Notes under the pieces: generated by a model | Seen by the model: only the letters and a program-made list of their open reading frames with translations | Told to the model about the DNA's origin: nothing | Databases searched by the model: none | Shown: one piece after another, positions 42,708 through 50,736 of the stretch | How the letters are laid out: the number at the start of each line of letters is the position of its first letter | How positions within the stretch are numbered: the first letter of the stretch is position 1 | DNA from: Dongia_B sp035539075 | GTDB taxonomy: Bacteria > Pseudomonadota > Alphaproteobacteria > Dongiales > Dongiaceae | Assembly: GCA_035539075.1 (NCBI GenBank) | Contig: DATLJB010000099.1 | Span: forward strand, 27,852-91,851 | DNA length: 64,000 nt | Direction: 5' to 3' | Made by a program: the position numbers and the translations under genes

Positions 42708-43166
42708 ATGCAGGTTGAATCGCCAAGCGAAGATACCATAGGCGGCTGGATGCAGTTACGGACGGAATTGTGGCCGCATATCGACGGCGGCCGCAACGAA
42801 GCGGAGGCGCGCCAGCTTCTGCGCGATATGCCGCATGCCGCTGCCGTCTTTGTCATGCGCAATAACAGTGGCGAGGCGATCGGCTTTGCCGAGGCGTGCC
42901 TGCGCCACGACTATGTCAATGGCTGCGTAACATCGCCTGTTGCATTTCTCGAAGGCATTTATGTGAAGCCCGCTTTTCGACGGCAGGGGGTCGCGCGACG
43001 ATTATGCGCGGCCATCGAGGCCTGGGCGGCGGCGCGCGGCTGTACCGAATTTGCGTCCGATGCCGCTATCGGCAATCGCATATCGCAGCGGATGCATGGC
43101 GCACTGGGTTTCACGGAGACTGCGCGGGTGGTTTATTACCGGAAGCCGTTGTCGTCGGACGAGTAA
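42708..43166 (+). CDS. aminoglycoside 6'-N-acetyltransferase-like GNAT protein
   Basis: The protein has 152 residues. Its sequence follows the AAC(6')-I family closely: LRTELWPH near the N-terminus, LRHDYVNGCVTSPVAFLEGI, then the acetyl-CoA motif KPAFRRQGVARRL, EFASDAAIGNRIS, HGALGFTETARVVYYRK. AAC(6')-Iy/Iaa of Salmonella share RHDYVNGC..SPV.FLEGI.V.P.FR..GVA. That family transfers acetyl to the 6'-amino group of drugs such as tobramycin and kanamycin, and chromosomal members often have a different native role. It starts 26 bp after the nitrilase gene and is probably co-transcribed. No mobile element adjoins. Confidence 0.85.
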   Translation: MQVESPSEDTIGGWMQLRTELWPHIDGGRNEAEARQLLRDMPHAAAVFVMRNNSGEAIGFAEACLRHDYVNGCVTSPVAFLEGIYVKPAFRRQGVARRLCAAIEAWAAARGCTEFASDAAIGNRISQRMHGALGFTETARVVYYRKPLSSDE

Positions 43167-43175
43167 GCTATCGCT

Positions 43176-43988
43176 CTATGAGCCAATCACCCTGTCCAGA
43201 AATGTCAGCACCGCATCGTTGAACAGCGCCGGTCGCTGCAGCGGGGCGAAATGGCTGACCCCGGGGAGGGTGAGGCGCCGGGCGCCAGGGATCGAACGAG
43301 CGAGGTAGTCGGCGTGGTCGGGCTTGATGAATTCGTCATGCTCGCCGAGCGCGATGGTGACGGGAACCTGGATCTTGGCGAGATCGGCGGCGGTGTAGTT
43401 GGGCTGGGTCTTCATCATTTCATCGACGGCGCCCACGAAGTTCTGGAACTGGTCGGGCGTCGCGGAAAGTACCGCATAGTCCTTGGCGTGGCGGCTGAAG
43501 CAGCGGCCGATCAGCGGATTGCTCTCGTCGAAGGGCTTGGTGCCGCTGGGATCCATGTTGCAGGCAAAGAAGAAGACGCCCGCGCTGCGTTCCGGGCGCT
43601 GTGCGGCCAGCACCAGCGAGATGCAGGCGCCGTCGCTCCAGCCGATGAAGGCGGCCCGCTCGATCGCCAGCGCATCCATCACGGCAATCACGTCCGACGC
43701 CATCAATTCATAGCTATAGGGGCGGGCGTCGCGCGTGCTGCGGCCATGGCCGCGGCTGTCGATCACGAGGACGCGATAGCCGGCTTGAACGAGCGCCGGT
43801 ACCTGGTGGCCCCAATTGCCGCTATGGCCGAGCCCGCCATGCAGCAGGATCACCGGCTTTGCAGCGGCTGCGCCATAGCTTGCATACCAGATGCGGGCGC
43901 CGTCATGGGCCAGATGGTCCGCGGTGTCCGGTTGCGGCAGAGGTGCCGCGCCCTCTGCTGCAAATCTGGCCAGATCATCGTCCTGCAT
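43176..43988 (-). CDS. alpha/beta-fold hydrolase
   Basis: The protein has 270 residues from the ATG at 43988, preceded by GAGAGAGGCAC. Oxyanion segment VILLHGGLGHSGNW, nucleophile elbow GWSDGA (G-x-S-x-G), acid region ALGEHDEFIKPDHA and catalytic His in GVSHFAPLQRP are all present. It resembles small esterases and 3-oxoadipate enol-lactonase-like hydrolases. The substrate is unknown. It ends 9 bp from the convergent acetyltransferase gene. Confidence 0.87.
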   Translation of the reverse strand: MQDDDLARFAAEGAAPLPQPDTADHLAHDGARIWYASYGAAAAKPVILLHGGLGHSGNWGHQVPALVQAGYRVLVIDSRGHGRSTRDARPYSYELMASDVIAVMDALAIERAAFIGWSDGACISLVLAAQRPERSAGVFFFACNMDPSGTKPFDESNPLIGRCFSRHAKDYAVLSATPDQFQNFVGAVDEMMKTQPNYTAADLAKIQVPVTIALGEHDEFIKPDHADYLARSIPGARRLTLPGVSHFAPLQRPALFNDAVLTFLDRVIGS

Positions 43989-44129
43989 GTGCCTCTCTCG
44001 TTCGCCTGGATGAGGTCGCACAGCTTCGTGCGCCTGGAGCTGGCCGTCAACCTTTGACGCGGCTTTGATCGGGCTTTGTTTCGCTGGCGTCATGGATTTC
44101 GGCCAATGCCGTCCGGCGGTTGCAGGTTG

Positions 44130-45441
44130 CCGGCATGGACCCTCGGGTCAAGCCCACTGTTATCCGGTTGAGTGCAAGGGGGATGGCGCCGCGACGGCTG
44201 TACCATGGACCCTCGGATCAAGTCCGAGGGTGACAGTGAGGGAGTGGCTGGCGTATGGGGGCAACTTCTCCCCTTCTTGTCATTGCCGGGCCCGACCCGG
44301 CAATCCATGGCGATGCCAGGCGCCATGATGGGGCACTGGCTGGATAGTCTCGCGAATATCTTTCTTCGCTTGCCGGCATGGACCCTCGGACCAAGTCCGA
44401 GGGTGACAGTGAGGGAGTGGTTGGCGCACGGGGCAACTTCTCTCCTTCTGTCATTGCCGGACTTGATCCGGCAATCCATGGCGGTGCCAGGCGCCATGAT
44501 GGGGCACTGGCTGGATAGTTTCGCGAATATCTTTCTTCGGTTTGCCGGCATGGACCCTCGGATCAAGTCCGAGGGTGACAGTGAGGGAGTGGCTGGCGCA
44601 CGGGGCAACTTCTCTCCTTCTGTCATTGCCGGACTTGATCCGGCAATCCATGGCGATGCCAGGCGATTTGATGGGGGCGCGGGCTGGATAGTTTCGCGAG
44701 CATCTTTCTTCGGTTGCCGGCATGGACCCTCGGATCAAGTCCGAGGGTGACAGTGAGGGAGTGGCTGGTGTATGGGGGCAACTTCTCCCCTTCTTGTCAT
44801 TGCCGGGCCCGACCCGGCAATCCATGGCGATGCCAGGCGCCATGATGGGGCACTGGCTGGATAGTCTCGCGAATATCTTTCTTCGCTTGCCGGCATGGAC
44901 CCTCGGGTCAAGCCCGAGGGTGACAGTGAGGGAGTGGTTGGCGCACGCGGCAACTTCTCCCCTTCTGTCATTGCCGGGCCCGACCCGGCAATCCATGGCG
45001 ACGCCAGGCGCCATGATGGGGCACTGGCTGGATAGTTTCGCGAATATCTTTCTTCGGTTGGCCGGCATGGACCCTCGGATCAAGTCCGAGGGTGACAGTG
45101 AGGGAGTGGTTGGCGCACGGGGCAACTTCTCTCCTTCTGTCATTGCCGGGCTCGACCCGGCAATCCATGGCGATGCCAGGCGCCCTGATGCGGCATTGGC
45201 TGGATAGTTTCGCGCGTATCTTTCTTCGCTTGCCGGCATGGACCCTCGGATCAAGTTCGAGGGTGACAGTGAAAGAGTGGCTGGCGTATGGGGGCAACTT
45301 CTCCCCTTCTTGTCATTGCCGGGCTCGACCCGGCAATCCATGGCGATGCCAGGCGCCATGATGCGGCACTGGCTGGATAGTTTCGCGCGTATCTTTCTTC
45401 GGTTTGCCGGCACGGACCCTCGGGTCAAGCCCGCGGTGACG
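44130..45441. repeat. array E: about eight tandem units of 172 bp
   Basis: Units start GGACCCTCGGATCAAGTCCG at 44207, 44380, 44552, 44724, 44897, 45069, 45240 and 45414 (period 171-174), after a partial copy at 44137. Each holds CCCTCGGATCAAGTCCGAGGG, then a spacer GTGAGGGAGTGG(C/T)TGGCG, then TTGCCGG(G/A)(C/T)(C/T)(C/T)GA(C/T)CCGGCAA, then GCCAGGCGCCATGATGGGGC and TCGCGAATATCTTTCTTCG. The palindromes differ from those of arrays A-D in the second hairpin (TTGCCGG type). Frames across it are repeat-derived. Confidence 0.95.
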
Positions 45442-45492
45442 CGGGAGATGAGGGCGCAGCGGCGCGGTTGAGGCGCCGCCGCGGCCGCTCCC

Positions 45493-47589
45493 TCACAGGT
45501 CGAGCTGCAGGCGCTCGCCGCCGCCGTCTTCGGCTGCGGCGGGCACGGCGCAGCAGATGAGGGCTTCATCGGGGGCGACGGAGGCGGTCGGCTTCTTCGT
45601 GTATGCGACGGCGCCTTCGAGGATGCGGGTCCTGCAGGTGCCGCAGGTGCCGCCGCGGCAGCTGAATTCCGGCTGCAGCCCGCGCGCTTCGGCGAGTTCC
45701 AGCAAGCTGCCGCCGCCCGGTTCCCAGCGCGCTTCCTTTCCGGCGCCGGCGAAGACCACCTTCACGCTGGCGGTTGCCGGCGCATGGGTGAGATGGGCCG
45801 GCAGTTGCGCCGCCGCATCCGGCTTGCGGTTGAGCGAGGCAGGGCCAAAGGCCTCGGCATGGATGCGGGCATCGGCGATGCTGAGGCCGCGCAGCCCGTC
45901 ATAGACGCTCTGCATGAAGGGGGCGGGGCCGCAGAGATAGAAGTCGTAATCGTTGAAGGGCAGGGCCGCCTTCAAGAGGGCCATGTCGATGCGGCCGGCG
46001 ACGTCATAATCCTCGGCCGCTGCAGTGGCGGGATCGCTGAGCACGCGGACCAGATGCACCATGCCCTGGGCGGCCTCGACCAGCGAAGCGATCTCCGCAT
46101 CGAAAGCACGCTCCGCCTTGCTGCGCGCGGCATAGAAGAACCAGGTCGGACGGATGCGGCGCTTGCGCAGCCCCTCATAAACGATGTGGCGCAGCATGGC
46201 GAGCATCGGCGTCACGCCGATGCCGGCCGCCATCAGCACCGCCGGCCGGGTTTCCACGGCGTCGATGGTGAAATCGCCGGCGGGCGCGCGCGCCTCGATG
46301 ATGTCGCCGACCTTGACATTGTCATGGAGATGCCGCGAGACGACACCCTCGCGCTTGATGCTGAGGCGATAGGCGCTGTCGGAGGGCGCCACCGAGAGCG
46401 TGTAGGTGCGTAAGACCGGCTTGTCCGAGCCGAGAGGCGTCACCCGGATCGGCAGGTGCTGGCCGGCCTGATGCGGGATGATTCCGGCGCCGTCGACCGG
46501 TTCCAGGTGGAAGGAGCGGATGACGCTGCTTTCGTCGACGATCCGGGCGACGCGGAACGGCCGCCAGGCCTTGGCGAGCTCCGCCGCCTGAAGGCGCGTC
46601 GCGGCCTCGTCCCAGCTGCCGGTCATCAGCGAATTCGGCGACCAGCCGTCGGGCAGCAGCGACCAGCGCAAGGGCAGGGCATCGGGCCGATAGACGACGC
46701 GCCGCGGGGTCACGCGCAGCAAACGCTCGGCGCCCTGGAAGGCGGCGATCTCGGGCGAATCCAGGATGACCTCGGCGGTGCCGGTCAGCTGCAGCAGGTC
46801 GCCGCTCTCGAAATCGGCGAAGACCAGGCCGGCCTTGCCGTTGAGAAGGATGTTGCCGAGTGTCGCGAAGAACAGGTTGCCGGCGAAATCGGGAATGGTG
46901 AGGGTGCCGTCATCGTCGATGCGCACGAAGCCGGCGCGGCCGCCGCGATGCGAGACGTCGACCTGGCGGCCGGTATCGGTATCCGCATAGGAAGCGATGA
47001 AGAAGGTATCGGCCGCGGCGATGACGGCGCGGGCATGGGCGTCGAGGCGGTCGGCGATCCGCGCCGGCTTGTCGGTGAAGCGCTGCGGGTCGCGGCTCGG
47101 CGTGAAGTCGCGCTGCTGGATATATTGCGGGCAGTTGCCGAAGCTCTGCGTGACGAGGATATCGAAGCCGCTTGCGGCACCGCTCCGGCTGATCGTGCCG
47201 TTGAGGCGGTTGCGCCGCCGGCTCTGCAACTCGATGCCGAGCAGGCCGACGCCCTTGCCGTCCTCGAAGCCGGCATCGGCGGGATCGGCGGGGTCGCGGG
47301 CAAGGTCAAGATGCAGGTGATGCTCATCCGGCGCCTGCAGGAAGCCTTTCGGTCCGGCGCGCAAAGTCGCCCAGGCGTCGCCCGCAGCATCCACCGCGCC
47401 TAAGACGACGAAGGGCAGCAGCGCATAGAAGTCGCGGTGCTGGTCGAGGAGATAATCGCGAATGACGCGGCGGCCGACCCCATCCATGCGCTCGTCGACG
47501 CCGGCGGCGCGCTGCAGGGTGATCTCGCCCTCATGCCACGGCGAGGCGGGGAGTGCTGCGGATGATGCGGGGGGCAGAGCTGCGACCAT
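45493..47589 (-). CDS. PNPOx-like / ferredoxin-NADP reductase / 2Fe-2S ferredoxin fusion protein
   Basis: The protein has 698 residues. Residues about 50-300 are a split-barrel, flavin-binding pyridoxamine-oxidase-like domain (AVIAAADTFFIASYADTDTG, DVSHRGGRAGFVRIDDDGTL, NLFFATLGNILLNGKAGLVF). Then comes a FAD-binding reductase domain (VLRTYTLSVAPS), an NAD(P) domain (GIGVTPMLAML, YLCGPAPFM), and a C-terminal plant-type [2Fe-2S] domain with cysteines about 643, 648, 651 and 679 (SCRGGTCGTCRTRI). It should pass electrons from NAD(P)H through FAD and the cluster to the flavin barrel or a partner. It lies 74 bp after the GST gene, same strand; probably one operon under the divergent LysR. Confidence 0.9.
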   Translation of the reverse strand: MVAALPPASSAALPASPWHEGEITLQRAAGVDERMDGVGRRVIRDYLLDQHRDFYALLPFVVLGAVDAAGDAWATLRAGPKGFLQAPDEHHLHLDLARDPADPADAGFEDGKGVGLLGIELQSRRRNRLNGTISRSGAASGFDILVTQSFGNCPQYIQQRDFTPSRDPQRFTDKPARIADRLDAHARAVIAAADTFFIASYADTDTGRQVDVSHRGGRAGFVRIDDDGTLTIPDFAGNLFFATLGNILLNGKAGLVFADFESGDLLQLTGTAEVILDSPEIAAFQGAERLLRVTPRRVVYRPDALPLRWSLLPDGWSPNSLMTGSWDEAATRLQAAELAKAWRPFRVARIVDESSVIRSFHLEPVDGAGIIPHQAGQHLPIRVTPLGSDKPVLRTYTLSVAPSDSAYRLSIKREGVVSRHLHDNVKVGDIIEARAPAGDFTIDAVETRPAVLMAAGIGVTPMLAMLRHIVYEGLRKRRIRPTWFFYAARSKAERAFDAEIASLVEAAQGMVHLVRVLSDPATAAAEDYDVAGRIDMALLKAALPFNDYDFYLCGPAPFMQSVYDGLRGLSIADARIHAEAFGPASLNRKPDAAAQLPAHLTHAPATASVKVVFAGAGKEARWEPGGGSLLELAEARGLQPEFSCRGGTCGTCRTRILEGAVAYTKKPTASVAPDEALICCAVPAAAEDGGGERLQLDL

Positions 47590-47663
47590 GGCGAGATCCC
47601 TTTCCGGGAAACGAGGCTGATGGGCGGCCGGCACCCGCCGGCCGCCCCTTCACTGCATTGCTG

Positions 47664-48281
47664 TCACTTCTTGGCCGAAAGGCCGGCGGCCGTTTCCTGG
47701 AAGGGGACGAAACCCTTCAGCCCTTCGATGCGGCCGAGCCAGGCACGGACCTGCGGATAGGCGGCGAGATCGACATTCCCCTCGGGGGCACGGGCGATAT
47801 AGCTGTAGAGCGCCACGTCGGCGATGGTCGGATGATCGGCGGCGAGCCAGCTGCGGCCGGTCAGTTCCGTCTCGATCACCTTCAGCAAGGCATGGGCGCG
47901 GGCGATGACTTCTTCCGGATTGAACTTGGCGCCGAAGACCGTGATCAGGCGCGCGGCGGCCGGACCGAAGGCGAGCTGGCCGGCGGCGACGGAGAGCCAG
48001 CGCTGCACCGCGGCGGCACCCGCCGGATCTTCCGGCAGCCAATCGGTCTTGCCAAATTTCTTCGCGGCATAGACCATGATGGCATTGGAATCGGCGATGT
48101 ATTTGCCCTCGTCTTCCAGCACCGGCACTTGGCCGAAGCGGTTCATGTTGAGATATTCCGGCGTCTTATGCTGGCCGTTCTTCAGATCGACAGTAACCAC
48201 CTCATGCGGCGCGCCGATCAAGGACAGGAACAGGTGCGCGCGGTGGGCATGGCCGGAGAGGGGGAAGAAATAGAGCTTCAT
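47664..48281 (-). CDS. glutathione S-transferase
   Basis: The protein has 205 residues. The N-terminal thioredoxin fold has MKLYFFPLSGHAHRAHLFLS with a serine at the usual activating position, the cis-proline in FGQVPVLEDEG, and EDEGKYIADSNAIMVYAAKK for the glutathione site. The C-terminal helical domain (AAVQRWLSVAAGQLAFGPAA, LAADHPTIADVALYSYIARA) is complete. It conjugates glutathione to electrophiles or acts as a peroxidase; the substrate is unknown. The start follows AGGAGACCC. It is divergent from LysR across a 200-bp region with two dyad sites. Confidence 0.9.
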   Translation of the reverse strand: MKLYFFPLSGHAHRAHLFLSLIGAPHEVVTVDLKNGQHKTPEYLNMNRFGQVPVLEDEGKYIADSNAIMVYAAKKFGKTDWLPEDPAGAAAVQRWLSVAAGQLAFGPAAARLITVFGAKFNPEEVIARAHALLKVIETELTGRSWLAADHPTIADVALYSYIARAPEGNVDLAAYPQVRAWLGRIEGLKGFVPFQETAAGLSAKK

Positions 48282-48393
48282 GACGAGGGTCTCCTGGGTT
48301 GCATCTGGATGGTTGCGGGGCCGGGGAGAAGTGCGGAAGCTGGGCTCTCTCCCTGTCACAGTCAGAATGATTATTTCTCCCCGAAAACAGAAG

Positions 48394-48432
48394 GTCACTT
48401 GTCGGCAAGTGACTATTCCGTAGAATGGAATA
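48394..48432. promoter_or_regulatory. two inverted repeats in the gst-lysR divergent promoter
   Basis: GTCACTTGTCGGCAAGTGAC at 48394-48413 has perfect 8-bp arms. TATTCC-N7-GGAATA at 48414-48432 follows at once and contains the T-N11-A spacing of a LysR box. They lie about midway between the two start codons, on the LysR side. Role as operators of the LysR protein encoded at 48483 is inference. Confidence 0.6.
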
Positions 48433-48482
48433 ATTGAGGGCAGGCGGCTGATAACCGCAATCGGGTGGTATGGGAGAAAGTC

Positions 48483-49379
48483 ATGGATCGCTGGCAGGCG
48501 ATGCGGGTCTTCGTGAAGGTGGCTGACGGCGGCAGCTTCGCCGAGGCCGGGCGGCAGCTCAATCTGAGCCCGCCGGCGGTGACGCGGGTGATCGCCGGGC
48601 TGGAGGAGATGATCGGCGCCCAGCTTCTCATTCGCACGACAAGACGGGTGAAGCTGACCGAGGCCGGCACGCGTTATCTGGAAGATTGCCGGCGCATTCT
48701 CGGCGACATCGCCGAGGCGGAAGCGGCGGCGGGCGGCGCCAAGGCGACCCCGACCGGCACGCTCGTCATCACCGCCCCGGTCATGTTCGGCAACATGTAT
48801 GTGCTGCCGCTCCTCACCGACTATCTCAACCTCTATCCGGCGATGACGGTGCGGGCCGTGTTCCTCGACCGCATCGTCAACATCATCGACGAGGGCATCG
48901 ATCTTGCCGTGCGCATCGGTCATCTCGCCGATTCAAGCCTCAGCGCGACGCGGGTGGGAACGGTGCGGCGCGTGGTGGTGGGGGCGCCCGGCTATTTCAA
49001 GAAATACGGCCAGCCGAAGACGCCGGCCGATCTCGCGCGCCACAACATCGTCTCCGTCACCAATGCCTGGGCCTCGCTCGACTGGCGTTTCGGCCGCGAC
49101 GAGAAGACGGTGGTGACGGTGGCGCCACGCCTCTACAGCAACACCAACGAGGCAGCGATCGCCGCCGCCATCGCCGGTTGGGGCCTGGCGCGGCCCTTGT
49201 CCTACCAAGTGGGGCCGGCGGCGCAAGACGGGAAGCTGAAGATCGTGCTCGCCGATTACGAGGAAGAACCGCTGCCCATTCACCTCGTCCATCCCGGCGG
49301 CCGCCATGTGCCGGCCAAGGTGCGGAGCTTCATCGACTTCGCGGCGGAGAGGTTGCGGGGGAACAAGTTGGTTAATTGA
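48483..49379 (+). CDS. LysR-family transcriptional regulator (CrgA type)
   Basis: The protein has 298 residues starting MDRWQAMRVFVKVADGGSFA. The HTH is AGRQLNLSPPAVTRVIAGLE. The effector domain (GTLVITAPVMFGNMYVLPLL, IDLAVRIGHLADSSL, VGAPGYFKKYGQPKTPADLA) is of the CrgA/PecT type. The start follows GGGAGAAAGTC. It is divergent from the GST gene and most likely controls the GST/redox-fusion operon. Confidence 0.9.
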   Translation: MDRWQAMRVFVKVADGGSFAEAGRQLNLSPPAVTRVIAGLEEMIGAQLLIRTTRRVKLTEAGTRYLEDCRRILGDIAEAEAAAGGAKATPTGTLVITAPVMFGNMYVLPLLTDYLNLYPAMTVRAVFLDRIVNIIDEGIDLAVRIGHLADSSLSATRVGTVRRVVVGAPGYFKKYGQPKTPADLARHNIVSVTNAWASLDWRFGRDEKTVVTVAPRLYSNTNEAAIAAAIAGWGLARPLSYQVGPAAQDGKLKIVLADYEEEPLPIHLVHPGGRHVPAKVRSFIDFAAERLRGNKLVN

Positions 49380-49542
49380 GGGGAGGACAGACTGGTGGCC
49401 GATCTACTTGGGTTTCAGTATCCATACTTGTCTCGCCGTCTGCGGTCAGCTGGGCCGAGCCACCCTCCTTCTGAAGAGGCTACATATCCGAATAACCAGC
49501 GGAGTTCCTTGACCTTCTTTTGGTTTTGGGCAGCATCTAGTC

Positions 49543-49570
49543 ACGTCCGATAATGGGAAATATCCGACGT
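49543..49570. promoter_or_regulatory. inverted repeat upstream of small membrane-protein gene, copy 1
   Basis: ACGTCCGATA-N8-TATCCGACGT, one mismatch between the arms. It lies 20 bp before the start codon at 49590, is preceded by GCAGCATCTA, and recurs in front of the second copy at 49903. It could be an operator or a 5' RNA hairpin. Confidence 0.6.
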
Positions 49571-49589
49571 GAGTTTGGGAGGATTCTCT

Positions 49590-49832
49590 ATGTTAGAGGT
49601 CGTTTATCAATGGACCGGCTGGCTCACGAGCCGGTGGGGTATCGTCCTGTGCACCATCTTTGCTGTCATGAATGCAGGATTTGGGCGAACGGATGCCGCC
49701 GCCGGAATTTTGGCTTTCGCCGTGCTCGGCTTGGTCATTCGCTCCGAACGAAACCAGGCACTACTGAAAGCCGAGATCGTCGTCCTGCGGGCGCAGCTGA
49801 AGGCCGCTTCGCCGTCGCCGGTGCCAAATTAG
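49590..49832 (+). CDS. small membrane protein with C-terminal helix, cassette copy 1
   Basis: The protein has 80 residues from the ATG at 49590, which follows GGGAGGATTCTCT. Two membrane helices (RWGIVLCTIFAVMNAGFG and AGILAFAVLGLVI) precede a soluble amphipathic helix (SERNQALLKAEIVVLRAQLK) and the tail SPSPVPN. No family is recognised. A GGCGGGG-TTT-CCCCGCC hairpin at 49842-49858 follows the stop. A second, frameshifted copy of the whole cassette lies about 360 bp downstream. Confidence 0.7.
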   Translation: MLEVVYQWTGWLTSRWGIVLCTIFAVMNAGFGRTDAAAGILAFAVLGLVIRSERNQALLKAEIVVLRAQLKAASPSPVPN

Positions 49833-49902
49833 GCGCGGAACGGCGGGGTTTCCCCGCCCGAGTTCATTGACCGCCCCTTCTAATATCGGCAGCATCTACG
49901 CC

Positions 49903-49930
49903 ATGTCCGATGGCGGATATTATCGGACGT
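49903..49930. promoter_or_regulatory. inverted repeat upstream of small membrane-protein gene, copy 2
   Basis: ATGTCCGATG...TATCGGACGT, related to the element at 49543-49570 and likewise preceded by GCAGCATCTA. It lies about 28 bp before the ATG at 49959. Confidence 0.55.
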
Positions 49931-49958
49931 GAGCTTTGGGGAAAGATCGGGGGAATTT

Positions 49959-50193
49959 ATGCTTGCACGCCTCATGGAACGGCATAGCGCCACGCTTTCA
50001 GTGGTCTGGGCATTTGTCTGTGTCTACGGGGTGGTCTTCTATATGAAAGCCCCCTTCAATGACCGATCTGGCTCCGTTCATGGCCGTCTTCCTTTTGGCA
50101 GCGCGATATGACCGGCAGCTAAGCGAATTGAAAACAAAGATCGCCGTTCTGCAGGCTGAGCGGTCCGCGGCGCCATCGCCGATGCCGAAATAG
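49959..50193 (+). pseudogene. small membrane protein, cassette copy 2, frameshifted
   Basis: The ATG at 49959 opens MLARLMERHSATLSVVWAFV with a membrane helix, but the frame ends at 50111. From about 50069 the homologous reading continues in the next frame: LAPFMAVFLLAARYDRQLSE, then LKTKIAVLQAERSAAPSPMP, stop at 50193. This matches the ending of copy 1 (KAEIVVLRAQLKAASPSPVP). The downstream hairpin GCGGGG-ATT-CCCCGC at 50205-50219 is also shared. It is a decayed duplicate unless the first 50 residues are used alone. Confidence 0.65.
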
Positions 50194-50254
50194 GGCGCGG
50201 AACGGCGGGGATTCCCCGCGAATACTGCAACTCCGAACATCGGCGAAAGGCCGG

Positions 50255-50635
50255 ATGAGAATGGATCAAAGAAGAATGGGCTCAAGGGGATTGGTGTTTT
50301 GTTTTTTGCTGGCAGGCTGCGCCGCCCAGCCGGCATCTCCGCCGAAACAAGCCGCAACCCTCGATGAAGCCATCGCGAATGCATATGTGGCGCGTGGGGA
50401 GAACCAGAAGACTGCCGATTGCTTAGGGCGGGCGATGAGCTTCGCAATACCAGCCGCCGATCGACCCGGCATCCTGAACTACATGAATGGGCGGGCCGGT
50501 GATGCCGTCGCTTATCGGAAATGGGTCGTCATCGGGCATGAGCGGGATCGCCCGGAACTAGTCGACACGATGATGGGCTACTGCCCGCTCGAACTCGAAG
50601 AGTTTGCTAAAACGGGTGCCTTTCGTCAGGGGTAG
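50255..50635 (+). CDS. hypothetical lipoprotein
   Basis: The protein has 126 residues. A short signal (GSRGLVFCFLLAGC) ends in lipobox LLAGC near residue 22. The mature part has helices (ATLDEAIANAYVARGENQKT) and two further cysteines. No family is recognised. AAAGG lies 8 bp before the ATG at 50255. It is probably envelope-anchored. Confidence 0.7.
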   Translation: MRMDQRRMGSRGLVFCFLLAGCAAQPASPPKQAATLDEAIANAYVARGENQKTADCLGRAMSFAIPAADRPGILNYMNGRAGDAVAYRKWVVIGHERDRPELVDTMMGYCPLELEEFAKTGAFRQG

Positions 50636-50736
50636 CGGCGAATAGATGCTTCTGTTGAAGTTTCGAGAAGGCTGAAAGAATCTGCTGAATTCCAGGTTTC
50701 TTCTCGCCGAGACCGCAAACGACTGGGACCATCACC

